A stretch of DNA of 64,000 nucleotides from Chryseobacterium cucumeris (lineage in GTDB: Bacteria > Bacteroidota > Bacteroidia > Flavobacteriales > Weeksellaceae). The notes beneath the pieces were generated by a model. It was not told the origin of the DNA. It saw nothing but the letters and a program-made list of their open reading frames with translations, and made no database searches. Within the stretch, counting starts at the first letter, position 1; every line of letters starts with the position of its first letter. Both the position numbers and the translations under genes were made by a program. This document shows, piece by piece, positions 53,740 through 62,528 of the stretch. The stretch is taken from the NCBI RefSeq assembly GCF_016775705.1, contig NZ_CP068760.1, positions 992,001-1,056,000 of the forward strand, in the 5' to 3' direction.

Positions 53740-55929
53740 TTAATTTGTTGGTAAAAATTGATAATAATCATAGACTAATTTTGCTCTCTTACCAATTTGT
53801 CCATCAAGAAATTTAATCACTCCGTTTTCATTAATTACATTAAAGTAATGTCCCATATTTGTTCCTTCTTTATATCCAAAAATAATTCCTCTTTTACCTG
53901 GTTTTAAATCTCTTATTAAGTCATTTAAATTAGTTGTCCAATTTGAAAACTTAGTTCCGAATTCTTTTTCTAAAATTATAGGCTTTGTACCTTCATATAA
54001 AGAAACATAATTTTCCCAATTCCCATTTCTAAATCGTTTCTGAATTGTATAGGGTAATGCAGATGCCGGCTTTCCTGCTAATATAGCATCTGTTGCAATA
54101 GCACAGTTTGCACAATTAAATTTTCCTTCCTGCAAATTAACTTTCCAAATAGAAAATAATTTTTTACTTATTCCACCTCCTTCTATTTCATCTAAAGATT
54201 TTTTCTCTACATTTTTCTTCTTGTCTATTTCCTCCTGAATCCTCTTCTGCTTATCCTTCGCCATCTTCTGTTTTGGAGACAGACCATGATCTGCTACCTC
54301 TTCACCAAAACCAAAGACCTCATTTAAAATCTTTTCTAATTTAGAAAAAATTTCTTTTGATCCCTTTTTAAATTCCCGGAGAATCATTCGAATAAATTCT
54401 ATTATCTTGGTCAGTCCATTCTCTGCTGTTGTAATTGCCTTGGTGATCTTTTCCAGTGGATTCAGTACAAAACTTTCTACGGATTTGGCCAGCTTGGCTA
54501 CGGCCGCCGTTCCACCTGTAAGAAGTGTTTCCACAATAATATCGATGATAATCCCAATGATATATCCGTAATAATAAGCCCCTTTTTCCAGTGTGATCTG
54601 AGGAATCATTTCTTCCACCCAATTTACCAGACGGACAATGGTTTTTATCTGGAAGGTAATGCACTGCTTAAAGAATTCCACATAATCAAAAGTCAGAATG
54701 CCTTCCAGCAAATCTTCCATCAGTTCCAGGAACATTTCCCCATATTCCTCTTTTCTGTCATTTACTTTATCCATGGCAGCGACTGCTTTGAAGATAAAGC
54801 CGATGATGGAAAAGATTCCGGCAATAATATCAACCAGGCTGTTATAAATTCCACAAAGAAAAGCATTGGCAATCTGATAGTTTTTGTAGACAATATGCTG
54901 CATTCCGGTAAGTGGGTCTGCAATAAACTTCTCCAGCTTGTCGATCTGGTTAAAAAAGAAGGTCAGGGATTTGTTGATCTTTTTATAGATAAAAGCAGGG
55001 AAGAAAGTTTCAGCGTTGTTCAACAGGCTATTAAAATCTTCTTTTGCTTCATTGATGCTTTCAAAAAATGATTTTACAATTTTGGCATTGATTTTTTTCT
55101 GGCCAGCAAGATTTTCATAAGGATTCTGGGATGCTTTATGTTCATAGAAATCTTTTATCTCTTTATAAAATACTTCCGGAATAAATGCAGGATCATACTC
55201 TCCTTCTTTTGGATTGGGATTCCATCCGTTTTCTGAGATCCTTAGTTTGACTATGTTTTCGGCAATACCTTCTGTAAAAAAAGTTGAAGCGGCTTCCAAA
55301 GCTTCCTGTTTAAAAAAACTGAATATTTCTCCGATACTTTTATCTTTCAAACCCAGAAACCAGCTTATAAAATCTACTTTATTTCTGTAAATACCTTTTT
55401 CAATAAGATTTTTGAGTGATTTTGGTGTAACGGTTACCTCATGTTTTCTTGTAAAACCGAGAATGTCTGCAAAAGGCATATCCTTTTTATTTGTAAGCCC
55501 TGCTCCCGCTACAGCACGCATTACCGTATTATGATTGTAACGGTCATCAATTTCTAAAAATAGAATCAGTTCATTGCTATTGGGTAAAGCTTCCAAATAA
55601 CGCTGTAAAAGAAAAGCTCCGTTTTTACTGGCAAAAAGAACAACATCAACTCCGGCTATGGTCTGGCTGAACCTGCTTTTATAGACAACAACTTCATCGA
55701 TATTTCCTCCAAATACAGGATCATCCGAATAGATCTGAAATCCATTACCGTCCACAACCGGCTTTCCTCCATAGTAAGTATTTGCAATCTGCAGTGAGGT
55801 TTTTTGTTTTAATTCCGGAGGAGATTCCTGAACCGGAAAAATAGTCTTAATAAAATCAGGATTCTCATTTCCGGGAGAGAAATCCGTGATGTTCCTCAAT
55901 AAAGGATTATTTAAAATTTCTAAACTCAT
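53740..55929 (-). CDS. Polymorphic toxin with papain-fold (Tox-PL) C-terminal domain
   Basis: A 729-aa protein with no signal peptide. Residues 1-250 match nothing I know; they are beta-rich at first (FQIYSDDPVFGGNIDEVVVY) and then helical. Residues about 340-400 and 460-500 are hydrophobic (IAGIFSIIGFIFKAVAAM and GYIIGIIIDIIVETLLTGGT), the second a Gly-containing segment as in toxin pre-domains. The tip (about 580-729) is a papain-like Tox-PL: NCANCAIATDAILAGKPASAL with Cys606/Cys609, GHYFNVINENG with His694, FLDGQIG with Asp709. Base composition changes sharply at about residue 563, from roughly 38-50% to roughly 26% G+C. The target is likely a host protein modified or cut in the cytoplasm. 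Confidence 0.85.
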   Translation of the reverse strand: MSLEILNNPLLRNITDFSPGNENPDFIKTIFPVQESPPELKQKTSLQIANTYYGGKPVVDGNGFQIYSDDPVFGGNIDEVVVYKSRFSQTIAGVDVVLFASKNGAFLLQRYLEALPNSNELILFLEIDDRYNHNTVMRAVAGAGLTNKKDMPFADILGFTRKHEVTVTPKSLKNLIEKGIYRNKVDFISWFLGLKDKSIGEIFSFFKQEALEAASTFFTEGIAENIVKLRISENGWNPNPKEGEYDPAFIPEVFYKEIKDFYEHKASQNPYENLAGQKKINAKIVKSFFESINEAKEDFNSLLNNAETFFPAFIYKKINKSLTFFFNQIDKLEKFIADPLTGMQHIVYKNYQIANAFLCGIYNSLVDIIAGIFSIIGFIFKAVAAMDKVNDRKEEYGEMFLELMEDLLEGILTFDYVEFFKQCITFQIKTIVRLVNWVEEMIPQITLEKGAYYYGYIIGIIIDIIVETLLTGGTAAVAKLAKSVESFVLNPLEKITKAITTAENGLTKIIEFIRMILREFKKGSKEIFSKLEKILNEVFGFGEEVADHGLSPKQKMAKDKQKRIQEEIDKKKNVEKKSLDEIEGGGISKKLFSIWKVNLQEGKFNCANCAIATDAILAGKPASALPYTIQKRFRNGNWENYVSLYEGTKPIILEKEFGTKFSNWTTNLNDLIRDLKPGKRGIIFGYKEGTNMGHYFNVINENGVIKFLDGQIGKRAKLVYDYYQFLPTN

Positions 55930-55954
55930 TTTGTGATTTTTTAAGGTGAATAAA

Positions 55955-55976
55955 GGCAGGGTTTTAAGACCCTGCC
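55955..55976 (-). other. Perfect hairpin without T tract in the gap upstream of the toxin gene
   Basis: GGCAGGGT (55955-55962) and ACCCTGCC (55969-55976) form a GC-rich 8-bp stem with a 6-base loop between the 159-aa gene and the toxin gene. On the minus strand it is not followed by a T run, so it is more likely an mRNA-stability or partial-attenuation element than a full terminator. Confidence 0.5.
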
Positions 55977-55991
55977 AGTAATTAAAAAAGT

Positions 55992-56471
55992 TTAAGAAAG
56001 CTTGTCCAGCTGATCCTTGTGGTCTTTCACAAATTCATCAAGATAAGAGGCTAAAAGTTCAGTAAAGCCAGTCTTATTATTTTTCAACAACCAAAGCATA
56101 TACTTATAGCTCTGAATTTTTACCTTATCCGTACGCACCTCCTCCGTAGGCTCAGCCAGAGGAAGCTCTACAGGATTATTACTACTATCACGAAGGTAGC
56201 TCCACGTATCTTTATAGATTACCCATTCCGGAGAAGGAAGTGAAATATTAATATCTTCTCCTGTTTCCTTGTCTTTCAGTATCTGCTTATATCTGAAACT
56301 GATGAACTGTTGTTCAGATTTAGCATCAATATCCAATACACGAATACTTCTTTGAAATTGTGGAAGCTTCGGATGTTCCTGAAGTGGAAGTTCTGCAAGG
56401 CTTAATGAAATATTCTCTACATTATTAAGGATTTCTTTAATGTTTTCCGGTATAATTAAATGTTCGTTCAT
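55992..56471 (-). CDS. 159-aa protein of the toxin cluster, unknown
   Basis: An acidic 159-aa protein with no signal peptide or membrane segment. It begins LIIPENIKEILNNVENISLS, has a beta-rich middle (SIRVLDIDAKSEQQFISFRY) and ends in helices (YMLWLLKNNKTGFTELLASY). It sits between the fibre-like and toxin genes (gaps 11 and 62 bases). Candidate chaperone or adaptor that loads the toxin; no family support. Confidence 0.65.
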   Translation of the reverse strand: MNEHLIIPENIKEILNNVENISLSLAELPLQEHPKLPQFQRSIRVLDIDAKSEQQFISFRYKQILKDKETGEDINISLPSPEWVIYKDTWSYLRDSSNNPVELPLAEPTEEVRTDKVKIQSYKYMLWLLKNNKTGFTELLASYLDEFVKDHKDQLDKLS

Positions 56472-56482
56472 AATTTTTGTTT

Positions 56483-58045
56483 TTAAAATTTGTATAAATT
56501 GATAATATTTAACGATGTTGTTGCATTTCCTCCCATATTGTTGACGGCCATATTCAGGCTGTATTCAACGTCAGGAACAGAAATAATGGCCAGTGATGTA
56601 ACTCCCCTTGCTGTCATAGAAACAGTCATTGAGGTTCCGTTTTTAACAATAATAACATTGATGGTCTCGTTGGTTCCGGTAGTCCCTGCACTAACGGCTC
56701 CCACTACTGTATTATTAAGATAATGAACTCTGTATCCTAAACTGTTTCCCAGTGTTCCTACTGTTTTCAAACGGGTAATTGTCTGATCCAATAATTCTAC
56801 ATTCGATGCATTATTCATCAGTCCTACATATTGTGTTTTTGAGGTCATATTAGCTGCATGCTGATAATTGACAGAAAATTCCAGATAAAAATTTTCTCCG
56901 GCATTATTAAGCTTTGAAGATTTAAGTGCTGCTACGATAGTAGGATCATCCGTACTGTAAGCTTTTACAGCAGAGTTGCTTTGATAAATAGCTGATCCTC
57001 CGCTACCAAATGTGTCGGGATTGGATGCATCATTATAAATTTTTTTGGTCCATGTCAATGCTGATACATCTGCAATCTGTAGATTCTGCACTACTGAAAC
57101 TGTAAGGGGTGTCACATAATAAGCGACTCCATTCCATAGTCTTATCTTATACTGTCCTATGGGTAAATCCTTAAAGTTGTAATAGAATGTCAGGTCTAAT
57201 CCATTGGTATATAATTGTACCTGTGAATTAGGAACAGTCGCTAATTTCGTAGAGCCGCCTTCATCCATGATATCTATGGAGAAAGATGTGGGAGGGAGGT
57301 TAAGGTTGGCTCCTCTTAAGCTGATCCAGTAGTTTTTATTCTGCCTATCCACAACCGGAGGAGTGATAACAGCAACACTCATAGTATTAGTCGTCCAGCC
57401 TCCGTTCATTGCTGTTTTCCATGCTGATTTCTCTGCTTCGGAAAGAGTAGCAGGCAAGCTTAAGAACGGCTGCTTTCCATTTGTTTTACCTACACGTCCT
57501 GAAGAGTTCTGAGATAAGAAAGTACTAAAGGTAGCATCATTGGAAACATCATTCAAGCCTGTGATCGAATAATAAAGTCCTGAAGTATCTAACGTCCAGT
57601 TGGCTCCTAATTTCAGTCCTGCTCCCACAACAGATGTAAGTGATGAATTGGCTATATTTTTTCCCAGATCACCGGCGGGAAGTTTGGCAACACTTCCGTT
57701 ATCATTCATTCCTATGATTTTAGGATAATCCTGCGCATTTCCATCTGTCAGAGGAATTTCTAATTTTTTAGCTAATTTCTCTTGTGTCTTGATATTATAT
57801 TGAGCCTGACTTGCCATTCCTTCTGCTACAAGATCCGCATTTGAAATACTGACATGACTATCAGCTAATTCCAGGGGAATGGTTCCATCAACAACGGCAT
57901 GCGTTTTTAAATCTCCGTTTTCATCAACAGCATAATCTGTGTAAGTGGGAGAACCTAATGCAGCTACCTGATAGATCGCATTCGCTTCTCTTTCTCCAAT
58001 GGGAGGCAATTCATTGACACGTATAATTTTTCCTATAATTGGCAT
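56483..58045 (-). CDS. Fibre-like protein of the toxin cluster
   Basis: A 520-aa protein with no signal peptide. Residues 1-110 have the look of the N-terminal connector of Bacteroidota phage or tailocin fibres (EREANAIYQVAALGSPTYTDYAVDENGDLKTHAVV). The middle (about 210-330) contains Ig/IPT-like strands (NYWISLRGANLNLPPTSFSI). The C-terminal 170 residues are a single strand-rich region like a lectin-type jelly roll (NFYLEFSVNYQHAANMTSKT, QYVGLMNNASNVELL). I infer a receptor-binding fibre. Its start is 30 bases after the stop of the 1217-aa gene, in one operon. Confidence 0.7.
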   Translation of the reverse strand: MPIIGKIIRVNELPPIGEREANAIYQVAALGSPTYTDYAVDENGDLKTHAVVDGTIPLELADSHVSISNADLVAEGMASQAQYNIKTQEKLAKKLEIPLTDGNAQDYPKIIGMNDNGSVAKLPAGDLGKNIANSSLTSVVGAGLKLGANWTLDTSGLYYSITGLNDVSNDATFSTFLSQNSSGRVGKTNGKQPFLSLPATLSEAEKSAWKTAMNGGWTTNTMSVAVITPPVVDRQNKNYWISLRGANLNLPPTSFSIDIMDEGGSTKLATVPNSQVQLYTNGLDLTFYYNFKDLPIGQYKIRLWNGVAYYVTPLTVSVVQNLQIADVSALTWTKKIYNDASNPDTFGSGGSAIYQSNSAVKAYSTDDPTIVAALKSSKLNNAGENFYLEFSVNYQHAANMTSKTQYVGLMNNASNVELLDQTITRLKTVGTLGNSLGYRVHYLNNTVVGAVSAGTTGTNETINVIIVKNGTSMTVSMTARGVTSLAIISVPDVEYSLNMAVNNMGGNATTSLNIINLYKF

Positions 58046-58075
58046 TTTTTTTAATTTTTAAGGTTAATAATTATG

Positions 58076-61000
58076 TTATTTCCAGTCTCCCAAAATCACT
58101 TTCTGTCCTTCCAGCGATTCTACTCCAAGAAGGTTATTGTTAGGGGCGAAATTGAATCTATCCTCAGTAATTACTTCGGAAGGCACTTCAAAATCATCTG
58201 GATTCTCGGTAGTAAATGGTAATGCATGAGCGACTTTCAGTCCGATACTTTCTGCCTGAAGAATATTTAAGGTAGTAGGAAGTCTGGTAATCCATGCTTT
58301 TCCATGTTTTTTGCCTTTTGGCTGCTTCAATTCATCTACAATTGATAGATAAAGATCATCACCGATGACAGGAACTTCACCTCCATTCCAGATTTTTCCT
58401 GTTGCCAGATAAAATTGTACAGCACCTTCAAAGCCCGGACGCACCGTCACTACCACTCTGGCCATACCACTTTGTAAAAATGCTTTGAAAACAGGATCAG
58501 TATTCTCTGCTTTATACATTTCTACCCAGTTCTCTTTATTACCCCAATAGTAAGGATACAAGTGGTAGGATAAATTTTCCCATTCAAATGCCTGTTCCAT
58601 AAATTTTACAAAAGCAGAGTATTTGTCTAGATTCTTAGAAAGTTTCGTTTCATAATCTGTAAATGAACTTCCTTGTGTTAAACCTGATAAGCCATAGCCA
58701 TGAATTGAGTTTGAAGCTCTGTCTGCCATATAGGAAATACAGTTTTTTCTGAGAACAGTATTTTCAATCTGTCTGTAAAAATTCGGATTTGAAGCCTTAA
58801 TTGCAGAAGCTTTATTATTCTCTTCAGATATAGCATTATTATATTCTGCCAAAGCCACTTCATATCCATTGATGATCGCATTAAAAGCTTCCTGTTGCCA
58901 TTCTCTTTTTGCTTCCTGCGTTAGCTGACATGTTGCAATCAATGAACCTGAAATCCCTTTCATATCCCAAGAAATAAAAGAAACAGTAATTTTATCTTTT
59001 ATAGAATTTAAAGCCATATCTACTGCAGTTCCGGATTCCTTACCACAAACATATACTGTATGTTTAGGATTCATTCCCTGTCCATCATTCATCGCTCCTG
59101 CACCTGCTCTTAAAGAGCCTTTTATATAAATAGCTTCATAATTTTCGGGAATTTTAAAGTCATTATTATGGTACACACCGGTCCATCTTCCTACTCCATA
59201 TTCATTATCAACTCCAATATTTTTATCAGAAAATGCATTTGAAATATAAATAACAGGATCTAATCTTTTATCTGCAGTAATATTATATTTTCCTACCCAA
59301 TATTTAAAGATGGTATCATCATCCAATGCCCCAGGGTCTTTCATTGTCATAGTTTGTGACGTTCTAGGATCTTCTGGCTTCACCAATGATTGGGTGTTTT
59401 TATTGGAAGATATTCCTAACAAATGGAGCTTTGCGGGTTCGGGTATCATAAATTCGAACATCATACGTTTCCCATAATCATAGATCTGGTTTTTCATCAG
59501 CTTATCCACCCATCTGTAAACACCTACGACATGTTTATCTCCTTTCTTGTTATCAAAGCCATGAGAATTGTTTTCTTCAAACTCTTCAATAATTTTCTCA
59601 ATTCTTTCTTCGTGAACTTTTGAAACAATTCTGTCCATAGCTCTTGATGTAATATCCTGAGCCTGGGTAACTGCTTGTCTGGTACTTTCATCTCTCGAAC
59701 TGTGGCTGGCGTTTCCCAATCCTAAACTCGTATTGATATTTGCATTTCCTGTTTTGTAGCTCGCATTTACCCCAAACTGAGTATTGCTGTCTGATGCTTC
59801 CTGCATCATTTTTGCAATTTCATTCTGCATTTCAAAACGGGTAGCTGTAGTAGTATCAGTAAGCTGCTCTCTTTCAGTATCGGAAGATGTTGTCGTAGTA
59901 TTTTCACTTCTTCTTAACCTTCTGGTAGATTTCTCACGATATTCTCTAGCCATAATATTCTCAATATGGGCAACTTCTCCTTCAACATAGGCATGAGTTG
60001 TCTGCTCCACTTTCAAATAATCTGCAATACCGATTTGTTTGAATCCGAATCCTGATGGAATAAAATTATTTTCATCTTCAGTATCTACAGGTTCTTCTTC
60101 ATCAACTTCAAGTAAAAAACGATCTGATAAACAAGTTCTTGCCTGTAGTTTACTGACATAAATATTAGCTGTTTTTCCATTAGTAAACATGATTTTTACA
60201 CTTAAAGAGGCATCCTGTATGGTATTAAAATCTAATCCCGGCATACAAAGATCATTTAGAAAAATGATGTTTCCTGATCTTGATTTCACAAAATAATTAC
60301 TGTTGAAAGCCGCAGAGCCATTATTAGGGGCTAAAGTATAAGAGAGTGCATTTACCTCCCATGATGAATCCGGAACTGTAAGTGCCGCATCAAATGTAAA
60401 TCCTGTATAAACATACTTCGGACAGATCTGATAACTGAAAGGAACAGCAATGGTTCTTGCAACTGGAATCAAAACACCTCCTATACTGGTATATGCTTCA
60501 TTATCTACATTGGTATTTTCAACAATGGTACTGGCGGCTTTTTCAACGGCTTGTTTTAATAGAGAATCAATCTCCAAAAAAGTACTTCTTCCTTCCAAAA
60601 GTATTGCAAGATCCGAGGAACTAAGTGCTGCAGACTTCTCTTGATTTGGTTCAGACTGAAAATTATGTCCTAAGATATCAAGCAACGCATCTAAGTTTTC
60701 AGGTTTTAATGCTCTTAATAAAGAATCCGGTTCTATTTCGGCTCTGAACTGAAAATTGAACTTTGGTAATACAGGTTCAGGAATACCCGGAATTTGTTGG
60801 CAGGGATCTAAAGGATCATATTTTACCTCAGGATTTCTTACCTGACAATAGTTTTGTTTATGGGCAGCCAGTTCTCTTTTATATCCTTCAAGAATTGAAG
60901 TAATTTCGCTTTGATGAATTTCTTCTTTTGCTGCATAATCTTTTTGATACTCTGCTTTATATAATCTTTCAATCGTAGAAAGGTTTTTCTTTAAAGCTTC

Positions 61001-61729
61001 ATATCTTTCAAGTTTAATCTTTGCAGCAGAAATAAGTTGCTGACTTTTCATTTCTTCTGTTGGAGAAGTCTCTTTAGGTCCTTCAGAAGCCATTCTTGAA
61101 ACAGTTTGTAATGTAGAAATACTCTCGTCTTCCATCATCAGTTCTTTGGGCAAAATAACTCTTGCAGCAAGTGCTGCTTTCATTTCTTCTTCATTGGATA
61201 CAGAAAGAATATGATGAGCCAATAGCTGCTGCATAACAACTTCCTTAACATAAAAATCTTTCTGAGTTACTACCTGATAAATTAAATTATTCCATAAACC
61301 AATTAATGGCGGTGCTATTGAAGCTGCCTGTGGATCTGTTAATACTGCTCTTTTAGCAATAACCTCCTCATAGGTACATGTATTTTTATTTTTAGCCAAC
61401 CAGGTTCCGAATGTATAATAAGCCTTATAAGTCCTTTTAAAACCTTCTAAACTATTCTGGCTGCTTGATTCTATTGAAATACGTTCTGGATTATTTACAT
61501 AATTGGCTGCACAGGTCTGCAGCAGCTTTTGCTTAGCTTCGGTTCCATTAACAACCGGAACATAAAAAGCATTATTATTTTTAAGATCCTGAGGAATAAC
61601 AATGAATCTCTTATCTTGCTTGGTATCATCGGAAAGTTCCGGGCTTCTGAGACTTACAAATCTGAAAAGTGTTTGTGATGGTGTATTTTCTACAGGTGCG
61701 CCTGTAGTATTATTTTCCATATCGTTCAT
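58076..61729 (-). CDS. 1217-aa protein of unknown function heading the toxin cluster
   Basis: A very large protein with no signal peptide or membrane helix. Order of features: helical N-terminus (1-230), coiled-coil stretch about 230-300 (AAKIKLERYEALKKNLSTIE), strand-rich region about 390-560, then VEGEVAHIENIMAREYREKS at about 580 followed by STRRLRRSE and a Thr/Ser/Asp-rich linker, GVYRWVDKL...YGKRMMFEFMIPEPAKL at about 738-770, and a mixed C-terminus. I have a sense of having seen this kind of protein in diverse bacteria but cannot name the family. The motif YGKRxMFEFMIPEPA looks conserved. As the first and largest gene it is likely the carrier or platform for the toxin. No ATP-binding site seen. 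Confidence 0.75.
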   Translation of the reverse strand: MNDMENNTTGAPVENTPSQTLFRFVSLRSPELSDDTKQDKRFIVIPQDLKNNNAFYVPVVNGTEAKQKLLQTCAANYVNNPERISIESSSQNSLEGFKRTYKAYYTFGTWLAKNKNTCTYEEVIAKRAVLTDPQAASIAPPLIGLWNNLIYQVVTQKDFYVKEVVMQQLLAHHILSVSNEEEMKAALAARVILPKELMMEDESISTLQTVSRMASEGPKETSPTEEMKSQQLISAAKIKLERYEALKKNLSTIERLYKAEYQKDYAAKEEIHQSEITSILEGYKRELAAHKQNYCQVRNPEVKYDPLDPCQQIPGIPEPVLPKFNFQFRAEIEPDSLLRALKPENLDALLDILGHNFQSEPNQEKSAALSSSDLAILLEGRSTFLEIDSLLKQAVEKAASTIVENTNVDNEAYTSIGGVLIPVARTIAVPFSYQICPKYVYTGFTFDAALTVPDSSWEVNALSYTLAPNNGSAAFNSNYFVKSRSGNIIFLNDLCMPGLDFNTIQDASLSVKIMFTNGKTANIYVSKLQARTCLSDRFLLEVDEEEPVDTEDENNFIPSGFGFKQIGIADYLKVEQTTHAYVEGEVAHIENIMAREYREKSTRRLRRSENTTTTSSDTEREQLTDTTTATRFEMQNEIAKMMQEASDSNTQFGVNASYKTGNANINTSLGLGNASHSSRDESTRQAVTQAQDITSRAMDRIVSKVHEERIEKIIEEFEENNSHGFDNKKGDKHVVGVYRWVDKLMKNQIYDYGKRMMFEFMIPEPAKLHLLGISSNKNTQSLVKPEDPRTSQTMTMKDPGALDDDTIFKYWVGKYNITADKRLDPVIYISNAFSDKNIGVDNEYGVGRWTGVYHNNDFKIPENYEAIYIKGSLRAGAGAMNDGQGMNPKHTVYVCGKESGTAVDMALNSIKDKITVSFISWDMKGISGSLIATCQLTQEAKREWQQEAFNAIINGYEVALAEYNNAISEENNKASAIKASNPNFYRQIENTVLRKNCISYMADRASNSIHGYGLSGLTQGSSFTDYETKLSKNLDKYSAFVKFMEQAFEWENLSYHLYPYYWGNKENWVEMYKAENTDPVFKAFLQSGMARVVVTVRPGFEGAVQFYLATGKIWNGGEVPVIGDDLYLSIVDELKQPKGKKHGKAWITRLPTTLNILQAESIGLKVAHALPFTTENPDDFEVPSEVITEDRFNFAPNNNLLGVESLEGQKVILGDWK

Positions 61730-61815
61730 TTTGTGTAATTTTGTGTAGGTTAAAATAGGTTAAGATTTTGAAGATCCTTTTTAGTAGAATGTCTTCAGGT
61801 TTTAGCCTTATTTTT

Positions 61816-61869
61816 TTAGGTGGTTTCCGGCAAAAGATGTCCACCTGGAATTTTTAAGTCAAGTTTCAT
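61816..61869 (-). CDS. Possible 17-codon leader peptide upstream of the 1217-aa gene
   Basis: A short frame, MKLDLKIPGGHLLPETT, starts with ATG at 61869-61867 and ends in TAA 86 bases before the big gene. It contains a Gly-Gly pair. It may be chance, a small regulatory peptide, or a leader ORF; there is no downstream modification gene to suggest a RiPP. Confidence 0.3.
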   Translation of the reverse strand: MKLDLKIPGGHLLPETT

Positions 61870-61972
61870 ATTGTGTTTTTTTCTTGAAGCAAAGATCACC
61901 CCCAGAAGCGACAGAACTCGTCGTATAAAAAAAAATTTATTTTTCTACTCTAAACCTTTGGAACAAAAACTA

Positions 61973-62001
61973 TTGGTATTCTCAATATTTTAATACATTT
62001 G
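61973..62001 (+). promoter_or_regulatory. Flavobacteriia-type promoter for the 62019 gene
   Basis: TTG at 61973-61975 and TACATTTG at 61994-62001 with an 18-base spacer match the TTG-N17-23-TAnnTTTG consensus. It lies 17 bases before the ATG. Confidence 0.65.
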
Positions 62002-62018
62002 TTTAAAACATACTTCAG

Positions 62019-62528
62019 ATGAATTTCGAGCAGATCAACTTACACCTTGAGGCTTACAAAGAACACAACCAGATTCTGGATGCAGCAAAATATCTGATCC
62101 ATTCTTTTAATCTGGAACATGAAAACTTTGCGGGATTCGGGTTCAGGGAAGAGCTTTCTCCCACCTCGATGCTTCTGACAGCAGAAGGAGATCTGGGAGG
62201 CCCCCAGACCGTAATGATCCCACGAAATTTATTTGATTTTGACCTGAACCTTGTTCTGAATATGGTTGCCCACGAAATGCTTCATGTAAGACAAAAAGCA
62301 CCCGGACAAGTTATTGAAGACAAAAATGAAAGGGAATTTCAGGCGTATTATGAAATGCTTTTTCACAAGGTTTTCCCACAGATTCCTGAAGTTTCGGATT
62401 TTCATAAAAAATTCTTTGGAGGAAAAGCATTGGAATACTACAAAAGAATGGGTGAAGGCTCAGTATTGCAGCAAAAGTATGCAGAACAGAAAACAGAAGT
62501 AGAACATCTAATTAACGAATTACCATGA
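62019..62528 (+). CDS. Putative zinc metallopeptidase-like protein
   Basis: A 169-aa cytoplasmic protein with the gluzincin-type motif HEMLH in the segment MVAHEMLHVRQKAPG (about residues 86-100), and a downstream EREFQAYYE that could give the third zinc ligand. Otherwise short for a known peptidase family. The gene overlaps the next by 4 bases (ATGA), linking it to a tRNA-binding protein. Catalysis is inferred from motif only. Confidence 0.7.
   Translation: MNFEQINLHLEAYKEHNQILDAAKYLIHSFNLEHENFAGFGFREELSPTSMLLTAEGDLGGPQTVMIPRNLFDFDLNLVLNMVAHEMLHVRQKAPGQVIEDKNEREFQAYYEMLFHKVFPQIPEVSDFHKKFFGGKALEYYKRMGEGSVLQQKYAEQKTEVEHLINELP

Noticed and set aside
50584..61729. One single operon combining the metacaspase/trypsin pair and the toxin cluster
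   Set aside because: They are on opposite strands, converging, with a strong bidirectional terminator at 52534-52566 between them. Any relation is only neighbourhood.
53740..61729. Calling the cluster an extracellular contractile injection system or type VI secretion system
   Set aside because: No sheath, inner tube, spike, baseplate or ATPase gene is present in the window. The fibre-like gene alone is not enough.
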